In this document: positions 1-5,037 of the stretch, one piece after another
How positions within the stretch are numbered: position 1 is the first letter of the stretch
Layout: the number at the start of each line of letters is the position of its first letter
Made by a program: the position numbers and the translations under genes
The notes under the pieces: model-generated
The model's input: only the letters and a program-made list of their open reading frames with translations
Told to the model about the DNA's origin: nothing
Databases searched by the model: none
NCBI GenBank assembly: GCA_027030565.1
Contig: JALVEU010000387.1
Location: forward strand, 1 to 6,503
Direction of reading: 5' to 3'
Origin: Gammaproteobacteria bacterium
GTDB lineage: Bacteria > Pseudomonadota > Gammaproteobacteria > JAJDOJ01
DNA: 6,503 bases

Positions 1-1
1 G

Positions 2-367
2 CTCGACCAGGCGGGAGAGGCCGATGTGGTGCTGGGGCTGTTCCCTGCGCAGGATCCGCAAGGCTGTGATCTCGTGGCCACCGATGTGGACGGCCGCGTC
101 ACCGAAGTGCAGATCAAGCCCCGGCGCAGTCCACTGCGCGAGACCTGGATGCTCGCCCTCTGGGGCCCGGCCTTCACCGAGCTTGTTCACCGGGAGGTTG
201 CCACACTGTCTGCCCGGGATACCGAGTGTCACCTGGGCGAGGGCATCCGAATGGCCCTGCGCAACGGCCTGCGCGTTTTGGGGGTGCGCATCCCCGGGGG
301 GCGGTGCCGCGACCTGGGCACACCAAGAGCGCTGGTCGGCGCCTGGCGGGAGGGGGCTCCTGACTAG
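2..367 (+). CDS. Sugar nucleotidyltransferase, C-terminal part (5' end outside window)
   Basis: The gene is already open at the left edge; reading from base 2 gives 121 residues ending at TAG 365-367. The fragment resembles the second half of an NTP_transferase-fold enzyme (glucose-1-phosphate thymidylyl/uridylyltransferase type), which makes an NDP-sugar from NTP and a sugar 1-phosphate in the cytoplasm. Supporting patterns are ADVVLGLFP near the fragment start, a DVDGRVTEVQIKP strand with the usual Lys-Pro after the acceptor-sugar loop, a TWMLALWGPAF stretch, and RDLGTP near the C-terminus, the position of the family's D-[IL]-GTP motif. The nucleotide-binding GGxGTR motif would lie outside the window, so the base and sugar specificity cannot be read. 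Its stop overlaps the stop of the convergent MoaD-like gene within a CTAG at 364-367, leaving no room for a separate terminator. Confidence 0.75.
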   Translation, partial: LDQAGEADVVLGLFPAQDPQGCDLVATDVDGRVTEVQIKPRRSPLRETWMLALWGPAFTELVHREVATLSARDTECHLGEGIRMALRNGLRVLGVRIPGGRCRDLGTPRALVGAWREGAPD

Positions 368-612
368 CCGCCCGCCACCGGGGGCCATACGGCGATGGTC
401 TCGCCTTCCCGCAAAGGTGCGTTGCGTGCGGCAGGGGTGACGAAGACCCCGTCACGCAGTACCAGATGACGTTGTTCCGGCGGTACCCCGAACCGGTCCA
501 GGAGTGCCGCGACGGTGGTGCCTTCGGGGACCTCGACCACGGCAGCGTGTTGGCGCGCACCCGGGGGGAGATACGACGCCAGGCTGGCGAAGAGCTTGAG
601 GGTGACGGTCAC
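364..612 (-). CDS. aorD: MoaD/ThiS-family sulfur carrier, last gene of aor operon
   Basis: This encodes an 82-residue beta-grasp protein beginning MTVTLKLFASLASYLPP and ending PPVAGG. The C-terminal Gly-Gly is the residue pair that MoaD and ThiS proteins use for adenylation and thiocarboxylation, and here it is already exposed, so no trimming is needed. MoaD donates sulfur for the dithiolene of molybdopterin, the ligand that also holds tungsten. Placement behind a tungsten aldehyde oxidoreductase suggests a dedicated carrier for that cofactor (inference). I chose the GTG start at 612 because upstream in-frame sequence is the +1 shadow of the preceding gene and the protein then has normal MoaD length. 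The GTG overlaps the previous gene's TGA as GTGA (609-612), which implies translational coupling; the only SD-like GGAG is about 13 nt upstream. ThiS, or a carrier in another sulfur pathway, is the alternative. The symbol follows the aor operon order as I remember it. Confidence 0.85.
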   Translation of the reverse strand: MTVTLKLFASLASYLPPGARQHAAVVEVPEGTTVAALLDRFGVPPEQRHLVLRDGVFVTPAARNAPLREGETIAVWPPVAGG

Positions 613-1886
613 GGGGATGCTGCATCTCCGAGGCCGGTGGTCGCCGTGCATGCGACGAAGGCCTCGGCGATCCGGGTGGGGGATCGGGCCAGACGCGCCT
701 TCCATGCGCCCAGCGGGGCCCGGCGCTGCAGCAGCCCCCGCAACACGCCGACGTGTTCCGGCAGACCCACGACGATGGCGCCCACCAGCCGGTCGCGCTC
801 GTCGAACTCCAAGCGCAGGTAGCGGCTGCGACCGGGTTCGGCTCGGCGAACCGACTCCCCGCCCGGGACGCCCGCCCAGTGGCCGAAGGAAACCGTCACC
901 AGACCCAAGGTGTCGAGGATGTTCATGGGCAGGGCGCCGGCATATCGCACTGGACGTCCACACATGTTGAGTGCCGCGATCCGGCCCTGTTCCACGGCGG
1001 CGGGCTGAATGGCATACACGGCACGCTCGCCGCTGTACCAATCCACGGATTCACATACATCGCCGGCAGCGAAGACGTCCGGGTCGGAGCTGCGCTGCCA
1101 GGGATCGACGCGGATGCCGCGTCCGGTCTCCAGCGACAGACGCGTCCCGTCGGCGACCAGATCCAGGTTGGGCAGCACACCGGTCGCCACGACCAGGAGC
1201 TCGGCCGGGTGGACGGCGCCGTGCTCGCAGTGCACGGCCAGTGTGTCCGACCCGGCCCGTTCCACGCCGAGCACCTGTGTGGCGGTGTGCACCCGCACAC
1301 CTTTGCGCTCACACCAGGCCTGCAGCATGGCTCCTCCAGTGGCATCCATCATGCGGGGAACCATGCGGTCCTCCGCCTCGATCACGGTGAGCCGTACCCC
1401 TCGCAGCACCAAGGCCTCGAGGATGATGCAGCCGATGAACCCTGCCCCCATGAGGACGACGCGACTGCCGGGCCGGGCTCGGGCGGCGATGGCCCGGGCG
1501 TCGCCCAGTGTCCAGCAGTGGCGTACGCCGGGCAGGTCCATGCCGGGGACGGGCGGCGTGGCCGGGCGGGCACCCGTGGCGATGAGCAGTCGGTCGTAGT
1601 GTTCGCGCTGGCCATCGGCCCGTCGAACGGTGTGTGTGTCCCACTCCACGGACTCGATCCGCTGGTGGACCAACTCTATTCCCAGTGCCTCGAAGTGACC
1701 GGGTTCGCGCAGCCAGGTGCCGCGTTCGTCGATCTTGTGCGCCAGTAGATAGGGGATGGCCATGCGGGAGTAGACTGGTTCCTGCTCGCCACAGAACAGG
1801 CGCACCGTGGCCTGGGGATCTGCCCGGCGCAGGGTCTCGGCGGCCACCACACCGGCGGGTCCGGCCCCGGCGATCAGGTAGCGCAC
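609..1886 (-). CDS. aorC: FAD-dependent NAD(P)H oxidoreductase subunit of aldehyde oxidoreductase
   Basis: This 425-residue protein belongs to the pyridine nucleotide-disulfide oxidoreductase fold, in the NirB/rubredoxin-reductase-like branch. An FAD-binding GAGPAG lies at residues 7-12, SRMAIPYLLA at 40-49 resembles the NirB-type segment after the first domain, ATGARP follows at 103-108, the NAD(P)H-binding GAGFIG is at 147-152, ATG recurs at 234-236, and the second FAD contact VFAAGDV is at 271-277. No CxxxxC redox disulfide is seen, so it should pass electrons between flavin and an iron-sulfur partner. In the operon it would link AorA electrons to NAD(P)+. The start is GTG at 1886, only 3 nt after the aorB stop; SD complementarity is weak, so it probably relies on coupling. 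This start puts the dinucleotide-binding strand (MRYLIAGAGP) at the N-terminus, as the family requires. Length is near the usual 400-430 residues. Cofactor preference (NAD or NADP) is not resolved. Confidence 0.88.
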   Translation of the reverse strand: MRYLIAGAGPAGVVAAETLRRADPQATVRLFCGEQEPVYSRMAIPYLLAHKIDERGTWLREPGHFEALGIELVHQRIESVEWDTHTVRRADGQREHYDRLLIATGARPATPPVPGMDLPGVRHCWTLGDARAIAARARPGSRVVLMGAGFIGCIILEALVLRGVRLTVIEAEDRMVPRMMDATGGAMLQAWCERKGVRVHTATQVLGVERAGSDTLAVHCEHGAVHPAELLVVATGVLPNLDLVADGTRLSLETGRGIRVDPWQRSSDPDVFAAGDVCESVDWYSGERAVYAIQPAAVEQGRIAALNMCGRPVRYAGALPMNILDTLGLVTVSFGHWAGVPGGESVRRAEPGRSRYLRLEFDERDRLVGAIVVGLPEHVGVLRGLLQRRAPLGAWKARLARSPTRIAEAFVACTATTGLGDAASP

Positions 1887-1889
1887 GGT

Positions 1890-3737
1890 TCAGAGCCCGA
1901 GCCGTTGCAGGGTCTCCGGCGTGGGTTCGCCTTGCTCGTTCCAGCCGCGCAGCGCGTAGTATTCGGGCAACATCTTGCCCAGCTGGTTGGTGAGCCCCTT
2001 GGCCGGCCCCTGGCGGGCGGGCTCCTTCACGAGGCGCTCGGGGAGTCGGTCGTCTGCACCCGTGAAACCGGCGGCGAGATTGAACTGACGCTCCAGGTTC
2101 CAGATGCGCTCGCCCATCTCCAGGAGGCGTTCCAGGGACCAGTCGCCCTCGCAGGCGGCGTCGATCTGGGGCTGGATGTCGTCGAGGGTCCAGGCGAAGG
2201 TGGTGAACAGACACAACCCGCTGGAGTCCACCACGGCCGTGGCGTCCTGGAAGGCCTTGACCAGGGCCGGCTTGCCGTCCGGGACCAGTGGGTCGGTCTT
2301 TTCCGGGATGCCGAGCACCTCGCTGGCCACCGTGTAGCTGCGCAGGTGGCAGGCGCCTCGGTTGCTGGTGGCATAGGTAAGCCCCATGCCCTGGATGCCG
2401 CGGGGGTCATAGGCGGGAAATTCCTGCCCCTTGACCGTCATGGAGAGCTCTGGTCGGCCGTATTTCTCGCACAGGCGCTTCGATCCCAGGCCCAGTTCCC
2501 GCCCGAAGCCTTCGCCCCTGGCGGTCTGCTCGACCAGGGTGACCAGGGCGTCAGTGTTGCCGAAGCGCAGCTCGATGCCCCCGGTGTCTTCCTGGGTGAT
2601 GGCGCCCGTTTCGTAGAGCTCCATGGCTGCGGCCAGGGTGGCGCCAAACGAAATGGGGTCCATGCCCTGCTCGTTGCAGACGAAATTGGCGTAGGTCATG
2701 GCTTCCAGGTCGTCGATGCCGGTGTCGGCGCCCATGGCCCAGGCATTCTCGTACTCCAGGCCACCCGATGCCTTCCAGTACTCGGGCTTGTTGCGCACCA
2801 CGTAGTGGGTCTTGTCGATGCGCGACACCCGTCCGCAGGCAATGGTGCAGCCGAAGCAGGCCTGATTGGTCACCAGGTTGGGCCTCCCATCGGTGGGGCG
2901 TGGCTCACGCATGGCCTCGCCGGAGATGTGCGCGGCACCTTCGAACTGTACGTCGCGTGCATTACGCGTGGGTAGCGCCCCGATCTCGTTGACCACGTTC
3001 ATGAGGACCTGTGTCCCATAGGTGGGCAGGCCCTGGCCGGTCACCGCATTCTCGGCCAGGATCCGCTTCTTTTCCGTGGTGACCTGGAGAAAACGCTGCG
3101 GATCGTCCACCCGCACGCCGCGGGTGCCGCGTACGGCAACCGCCTTGAGCCGCTTCGCCCCCATGACGGCCCCAACACCCGAGCGCCCGGCGGCCCGATG
3201 CAGGTCATTGACGATACAAGCGAACAGGACGCCGTTTTCACCGGCCTGACCGATGGCTGCGATCTTGAGCAGCGGGTCCTGGTGGATGTCGTGGATACGC
3301 TGATGGGTCTCCCAGACCGACTGCCCCCACAGTTCGCCGGCGTGCAGTAGCCGCGCCTCGTCGTCCTCCACGAGCAGATAGACGGGCTCACGGGCCTGAC
3401 CTTCGACGATGACCATATCCCAGCCGGCGTTCTTCAGTTCGGCGCCGAAGTAGCCCCCGGAGTTGGAGCAGGCGATGGCCCCGGTGAGCGCTCCCTTGGT
3501 GATCACCGAGTAGCGGCCACCCGTGGAGGCCGCAGTGCCGGTCAATGGACCGGTGGCGAAGATGAGCTTGTTGTCGGGCGATAGCGGGTCGACGCGGGGG
3601 TCGACCTCCTCGGTCAGATACTTGGTCGCCAGTCCCCGCTGACCCAGGTACTGCATGGCCCAGTCCATGTTGAGCGGCTCCGGGGTGCAGGTGCCCTCGG
3701 TCAGATTCACACGCAATATTTTTCTCTGCCAGCCCAT
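1890..3737 (-). CDS. aorB: Tungsten-dependent aldehyde oxidoreductase, catalytic subunit
   Basis: This 615-residue cytoplasmic enzyme of the AOR family uses a tungsto-bispterin and one [4Fe-4S] cluster to interconvert aldehydes and carboxylic acids. The N-terminal AOR domain shows GRYSVITKG (residues 74-82), SNSGGYFGAELKNAGWD (91-107) and GRSGVGAVMGAKRLKAVAVRG (184-204), the usual pterin-contacting regions. Cluster ligands are C294, C297 and C301 (CFGCTIAC) plus C509 in DSSGLC (504-509). DTGIDD at 338-343 matches the DxxG[LI]D cofactor motif. EYE at 328-330 and H464 in NRGACHLR are the expected positions of the active-site Glu and His known from Pyrococcus AOR. The ATG at 3737 is chosen over an in-frame ATG at 3884 because it has a good SD, begins with the typical MGWQRKILRVNLT, and avoids overlapping aorA. 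It sits 16 nt after aorA. Substrate range cannot be deduced; related enzymes act on aromatic and aliphatic aldehydes. A molybdenum enzyme of the YdhV/AOR superfamily is the main alternative. Confidence 0.95.
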   Translation of the reverse strand: MGWQRKILRVNLTEGTCTPEPLNMDWAMQYLGQRGLATKYLTEEVDPRVDPLSPDNKLIFATGPLTGTAASTGGRYSVITKGALTGAIACSNSGGYFGAELKNAGWDMVIVEGQAREPVYLLVEDDEARLLHAGELWGQSVWETHQRIHDIHQDPLLKIAAIGQAGENGVLFACIVNDLHRAAGRSGVGAVMGAKRLKAVAVRGTRGVRVDDPQRFLQVTTEKKRILAENAVTGQGLPTYGTQVLMNVVNEIGALPTRNARDVQFEGAAHISGEAMREPRPTDGRPNLVTNQACFGCTIACGRVSRIDKTHYVVRNKPEYWKASGGLEYENAWAMGADTGIDDLEAMTYANFVCNEQGMDPISFGATLAAAMELYETGAITQEDTGGIELRFGNTDALVTLVEQTARGEGFGRELGLGSKRLCEKYGRPELSMTVKGQEFPAYDPRGIQGMGLTYATSNRGACHLRSYTVASEVLGIPEKTDPLVPDGKPALVKAFQDATAVVDSSGLCLFTTFAWTLDDIQPQIDAACEGDWSLERLLEMGERIWNLERQFNLAAGFTGADDRLPERLVKEPARQGPAKGLTNQLGKMLPEYYALRGWNEQGEPTPETLQRLGL

Positions 3738-3745
3738 TTCCACGT

Positions 3746-3750
3746 CCTCC
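3746..3750 (-). promoter_or_regulatory. Ribosome binding site that fixes the aorB start
   Basis: Reading the minus strand, GGAGG lies 8 nt before the ATG at 3737. It favours this start over the longer in-frame reading from 3884, whose extra 49 residues are Pro/Arg-rich and lie inside aorA. The SD itself sits between the aorA stop (3754-3756) and the aorB start. Confidence 0.85.
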
Positions 3751-3753
3751 GCT

Positions 3754-4233
3754 TCAGGCCGAGGCCTGCGCCTGGGTGTCGGTGCGTGCCGCCCACATGC
3801 GCATGCGCTCATAGGCGGTGAGATCGGCGTCCACGTAGGTGATGGCCCCTGTGGGGCAATACCGGGCGCAGGCCGGATCTCCACCGCACAGATCGCACTT
3901 GATGACCTTGCCCGTGGCCTGGTTGTAATTCACCGTGCCGAAGGGGCAGGCGATGGTGCAGACCTTGCACCCCACACAGAGATTCTCGATGACCTCCTTG
4001 GCACCGGTGTGGGGGTTGATCTGGATCGCTTCCACAGGACAGGCCAGCTGGCACCAGGCCTCGGCGCACTGGGTGCAGGTGTAGGGCACATAACGGGCCT
4101 CGTCATGGAAGTGAAAGACGCGGATGCGGGAACGGGCGGGGTTGAACACCCCTTCGTGCTCGTAGGAACAGGCGAGTTCGCATTGCATGCAGCCCGTGCA
4201 CTTGTCCGGCACGATGGAGAGCGCCTTGAGCAT
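3754..4233 (-). CDS. aorA: Ferredoxin-like subunit with four [4Fe-4S] clusters (AorA-type)
   Basis: This 159-residue electron-transfer protein of the DmsB/HybA/HycB-like polyferredoxin family is the first gene of the operon. Sixteen cysteines form four motifs: C12-C15-C18-C22, C53-C56-C61-C65, C86-C89-C92-C96 and C113-C116-C122-C126, enough for four [4Fe-4S] clusters. There is no Tat or Sec signal and no membrane segment, so it is cytoplasmic. It should relay electrons between AorB and the flavin subunit AorC. In the Aromatoleum enzyme, as I recall, AorA subunits stack into a conductive filament carrying one AorB each; this protein has the same size class (about 17 kDa) and gene position, but polymerisation here is inference. 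The ATG at 4233 has GAGGA at 4243-4247, 9 nt upstream. The last 12 or so residues (ARTDTQAQASA) are a polar tail. Transcription probably begins at the sigma-54-type element about 70 nt upstream. Confidence 0.93.
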   Translation of the reverse strand: MLKALSIVPDKCTGCMQCELACSYEHEGVFNPARSRIRVFHFHDEARYVPYTCTQCAEAWCQLACPVEAIQINPHTGAKEVIENLCVGCKVCTIACPFGTVNYNQATGKVIKCDLCGGDPACARYCPTGAITYVDADLTAYERMRMWAARTDTQAQASA

Positions 4234-4265
4234 GGTGGCAGATCCTCGTCGGTGGGTTCGGCAAG

Positions 4266-4288
4266 CCAGGAGCGAGAAGGTCTCCTGG
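4266..4288 (-). repeat. Perfect 7-bp inverted repeat at predicted 5' end of aor mRNA
   Basis: CCAGGAG (4266-4272) and CTCCTGG (4282-4288) are exact reverse complements around a 9-nt spacer. If the sigma-54 element at 4299-4315 is used, the transcript starts near 4288, so the mRNA would open directly with this stem-loop. It could stabilise the message or be an operator over the start point; the sequence alone does not decide. Confidence 0.6.
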
Positions 4289-4298
4289 TGCGAATTCT

Positions 4299-4315
4299 GG
4301 CAAGAGCCGTGCCTG
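4299..4315 (-). promoter_or_regulatory. Sigma-54 (RpoN) -24/-12 promoter candidate for aor operon
   Basis: On the minus strand the bases read CAGGCACGGCTCTTGCC. Compared with the consensus YTGGCACGN4TTGCW, GGCACG-N4-TTGC is exact, with the invariant GG and GC separated by 10 nt; only the T before GG and the final W differ. Placing the GC at -12 puts transcription start near 4288 and gives a leader of about 55 nt before aorA. Palindromes about 100-135 nt further upstream fit the enhancer requirement of sigma-54 promoters. Confidence 0.75.
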
Positions 4316-4384
4316 AATCTGGGTGGAAAAGTGCGCCTGTGAAGTGTCTGAGCGGCGTGTTTCCCTGTGTTCGATGGCCCAAGA

Positions 4385-4399
4385 GGGACAAAATGTCCC
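4385..4399. promoter_or_regulatory. Palindromic operator / enhancer site candidate 1
   Basis: GGGACA-AAA-TGTCCC is a perfect 6-bp palindrome around AAA. Its centre (4392) is about 104 nt upstream of the predicted sigma-54 start at 4288, the usual range for a bacterial enhancer-binding protein. The cognate regulator is not in the window. Confidence 0.6.
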
Positions 4400-4413
4400 G
4401 TTCACGCGCAGAC

Positions 4414-4431
4414 GGACCCAAAAATGGGCCT
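4414..4431. promoter_or_regulatory. Imperfect palindrome, enhancer site candidate 2
   Basis: GGACCCA-AAAA-TGGGCCT pairs in its inner CCCA/TGGG arms and mismatches at two of seven arm positions overall. It is centred about 30.5 nt (roughly three helical turns) from the perfect palindrome at 4385-4399 and shares the G-rich-arm, A-rich-centre design. Whether the same protein binds both is inference. Confidence 0.35.
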
Positions 4432-4494
4432 CCCGTGCCCCCGTTCTCGTCCTGTGGCGGTAGGTAGTCGGACGGATGGGCGCCCTCATGCGGG

Positions 4495-4516
4495 TTGGGC
4501 ATACTGGGACGCCCAA
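4495..4516. repeat. Inverted repeat TTGGGC/GCCCAA
   Basis: TTGGGC (4495-4500) and GCCCAA (4511-4516) form a 6-bp stem with a 10-nt loop. There is no following T-tract on either strand, so it is not a typical intrinsic terminator. A function is not evident; it lies in the middle of the divergent control region. Confidence 0.35.
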
Positions 4517-4528
4517 GCGCCTCTGCTT

Positions 4529-4559
4529 CCGGACGTGGAGCGTTCCGCGTTCGGTCCGG
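4529..4559. repeat. Inverted repeat CCGGAC/GTCCGG
   Basis: CCGGAC (4529-4534) and GTCCGG (4554-4559) are exact 6-bp complements with a 19-nt spacer. It lies just upstream of the ANR-like box and could be a spaced operator, but GC-rich DNA gives such matches by chance. Confidence 0.25.
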
Positions 4560-4570
4560 TGTAGAGTGGT

Positions 4571-4584
4571 TTGATCGCGGTCAA
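4571..4584 (+). promoter_or_regulatory. ANR/FNR/DNR-type binding box
   Basis: TTGAT-CGCG-GTCAA matches the FNR-family consensus TTGAT-N4-ATCAA at nine of ten positions, and fully matches the relaxed pseudomonad ANR form with R at the ninth base. Its centre (4577.5) is about 140 nt before the ATG at 4718. A -10-like GATAGT at 4610-4615 would put the start near 4622 and the box near -44, close to the class II activator position of -41.5. It therefore probably controls the sulfur-globule-like gene by oxygen or nitric oxide status. Confidence 0.6.
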
Positions 4585-4717
4585 GCTAGGATCGGCCGCT
4601 CTTGGGAAGGATAGTGGGGTCGGGATGCGAGGGCTTGAAGGGGCTCGGAGATGCCCCCATAGACTTTCGCACCGGGGAGGCTTTTGACCCACAACCCAAA
4701 CAGGTGAGGTACGAACG

Positions 4718-5008
4718 ATGAAGAAACTGTATGGTATCGCTGCAGCTGCTGCTCTGGCTGGCTCCGCCGCCATGGTGGCGACTCAGGACGCCGGAGCATG
4801 GTGGGGTGACGACTGGGATGGTCCCTGGTGGTGGTACGGCCCTTACGGCCCGTACGGCTGGTGGGGATACCCGTATTGGGCCTACCCCTATTGGGGATAT
4901 CCGTATTGGGCGTATCCGTACTGGGGCGTGCCGTATTGGGGCTATCCCTATGCAGCACCGTACGCCACCGCGCCGTCGACGACCACGTCGTCTTCCTCGG
5001 CCAAATAA
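4718..5008 (+). CDS. Secreted aromatic-repeat protein, sulfur globule protein-like
   Basis: This 96-residue precursor has a Sec signal peptide: MKK, an Ala-rich hydrophobic core, then a probable cleavage after DAGA at residue 27. The mature 69 residues contain 13 Trp, 15 Tyr and 11 Pro, about 41% aromatic. They comprise a WW/GPYGPYGWW lead-in (28-49), six [GA]-[YV]-P-Y-[WA] pentapeptides (50-79) and a Ser/Thr tail (STTTSSSSAK). There are no cysteines. This matches the design of the sulfur globule envelope proteins (SgpA/CV1 type) of purple sulfur bacteria: small, exported, repetitive and aromatic-rich, coating periplasmic sulfur deposits. The ATG has AGGTGAGGT at 4702-4710, 7 nt upstream. It is monocistronic, ended by a strong terminator, and divergent from the aor operon. 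Another structural or cell-surface YPYW-repeat protein is the alternative; assignment rests on composition and layout rather than alignment. Confidence 0.72.
   Translation: MKKLYGIAAAAALAGSAAMVATQDAGAWWGDDWDGPWWWYGPYGPYGWWGYPYWAYPYWGYPYWAYPYWGVPYWGYPYAAPYATAPSTTTSSSSAK
4865..4954 (+). repeat. Six tandem 15-bp units encoding [GA]YPYW
   Basis: Six in-frame 15-bp units encode GYPYW, AYPYW, GYPYW, AYPYW, GVPYW and GYPYA, with Gly and Ala alternating in the first four. The units differ mainly at third codon positions (TAC/TAT, CCG/CCC, GGA/GGC, GCC/GCG). This indicates an old repeat kept by selection on protein rather than a recent DNA expansion. Confidence 0.9.
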
Positions 5009-5017
5009 ATGGCCGAG
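4996..5017 (+). repeat. Inverted repeat with the stop codon in its loop
   Basis: CTCGGCC (4996-5002) and GGCCGAG (5011-5017) form a perfect 7-bp stem whose 8-nt loop aaataaat contains the TAA stop of the sulfur-globule-like gene (5006-5008). It is followed directly by a CCGGGCCCGG palindrome (5018-5027) and then the terminator. It may protect the mRNA 3' end. Confidence 0.55.
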
Positions 5018-5037
5018 CCGGGCCCGGTGGGGGCAGG

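Larger units (their letters stand above)
4234..4717. other. Divergent intergenic control region (aor operon / sulfur globule gene)
   Basis: These 484 nt separate two divergently read genes and contain no convincing coding sequence. They hold, from left to right, the aorA SD, a 7-bp stem-loop (4266-4288), a sigma-54-like promoter on the minus strand (4299-4315), two palindromes (4385-4399 and 4414-4431), two further inverted repeats (4495-4516 and 4529-4559) and an ANR/FNR-like box (4571-4584). The last 100 nt before the plus-strand gene include a weak -10-like GATAGT at 4610-4615 and a short inverted repeat GGGGC/GCCCC (4640-4644 with 4653-4657) in the presumed leader. Confidence 0.8.

Noticed and set aside
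753..1748. 331-codon open frame on the plus strand antisense to aorC
   Set aside because: It lies wholly opposite a well-supported flavoprotein gene and its translation shows no family pattern.
1905..2975. 356-codon open frame on the plus strand antisense to aorB
   Set aside because: It is a shadow of a GC-rich gene: the minus strand carries clear AOR motifs throughout, and this frame has no recognisable domain or SD.
3738..3884. N-terminal extension of AorB to an ATG at 3884
   Set aside because: The extra 49 residues are Pro/Arg-rich and overlap aorA; the GGAGG-supported ATG at 3737 begins with the typical AOR N-terminus.
4314..4384. IHF site between the sigma-54 element and the palindromes
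   Set aside because: The best candidate (around CATCGAACACAGG on the minus strand) departs from WATCAAN4TTR at key positions, so it is not called.
4495..4516. Inverted repeat considered as an intrinsic terminator
   Set aside because: It has no T-tract on either strand and no gene ends nearby.
4367..4564. 65-codon plus-strand open frame in the divergent intergenic region
   Set aside because: It has no SD and no recognisable features, and it covers the palindromes and inverted repeats that look regulatory.
4865..4954. Tandem 15-bp units considered as a CRISPR or phase-variation repeat
   Set aside because: Units are in frame, encode a consistent pentapeptide, have no spacers and differ at silent sites; unit length is a multiple of three, so copy-number change would not shift the frame.
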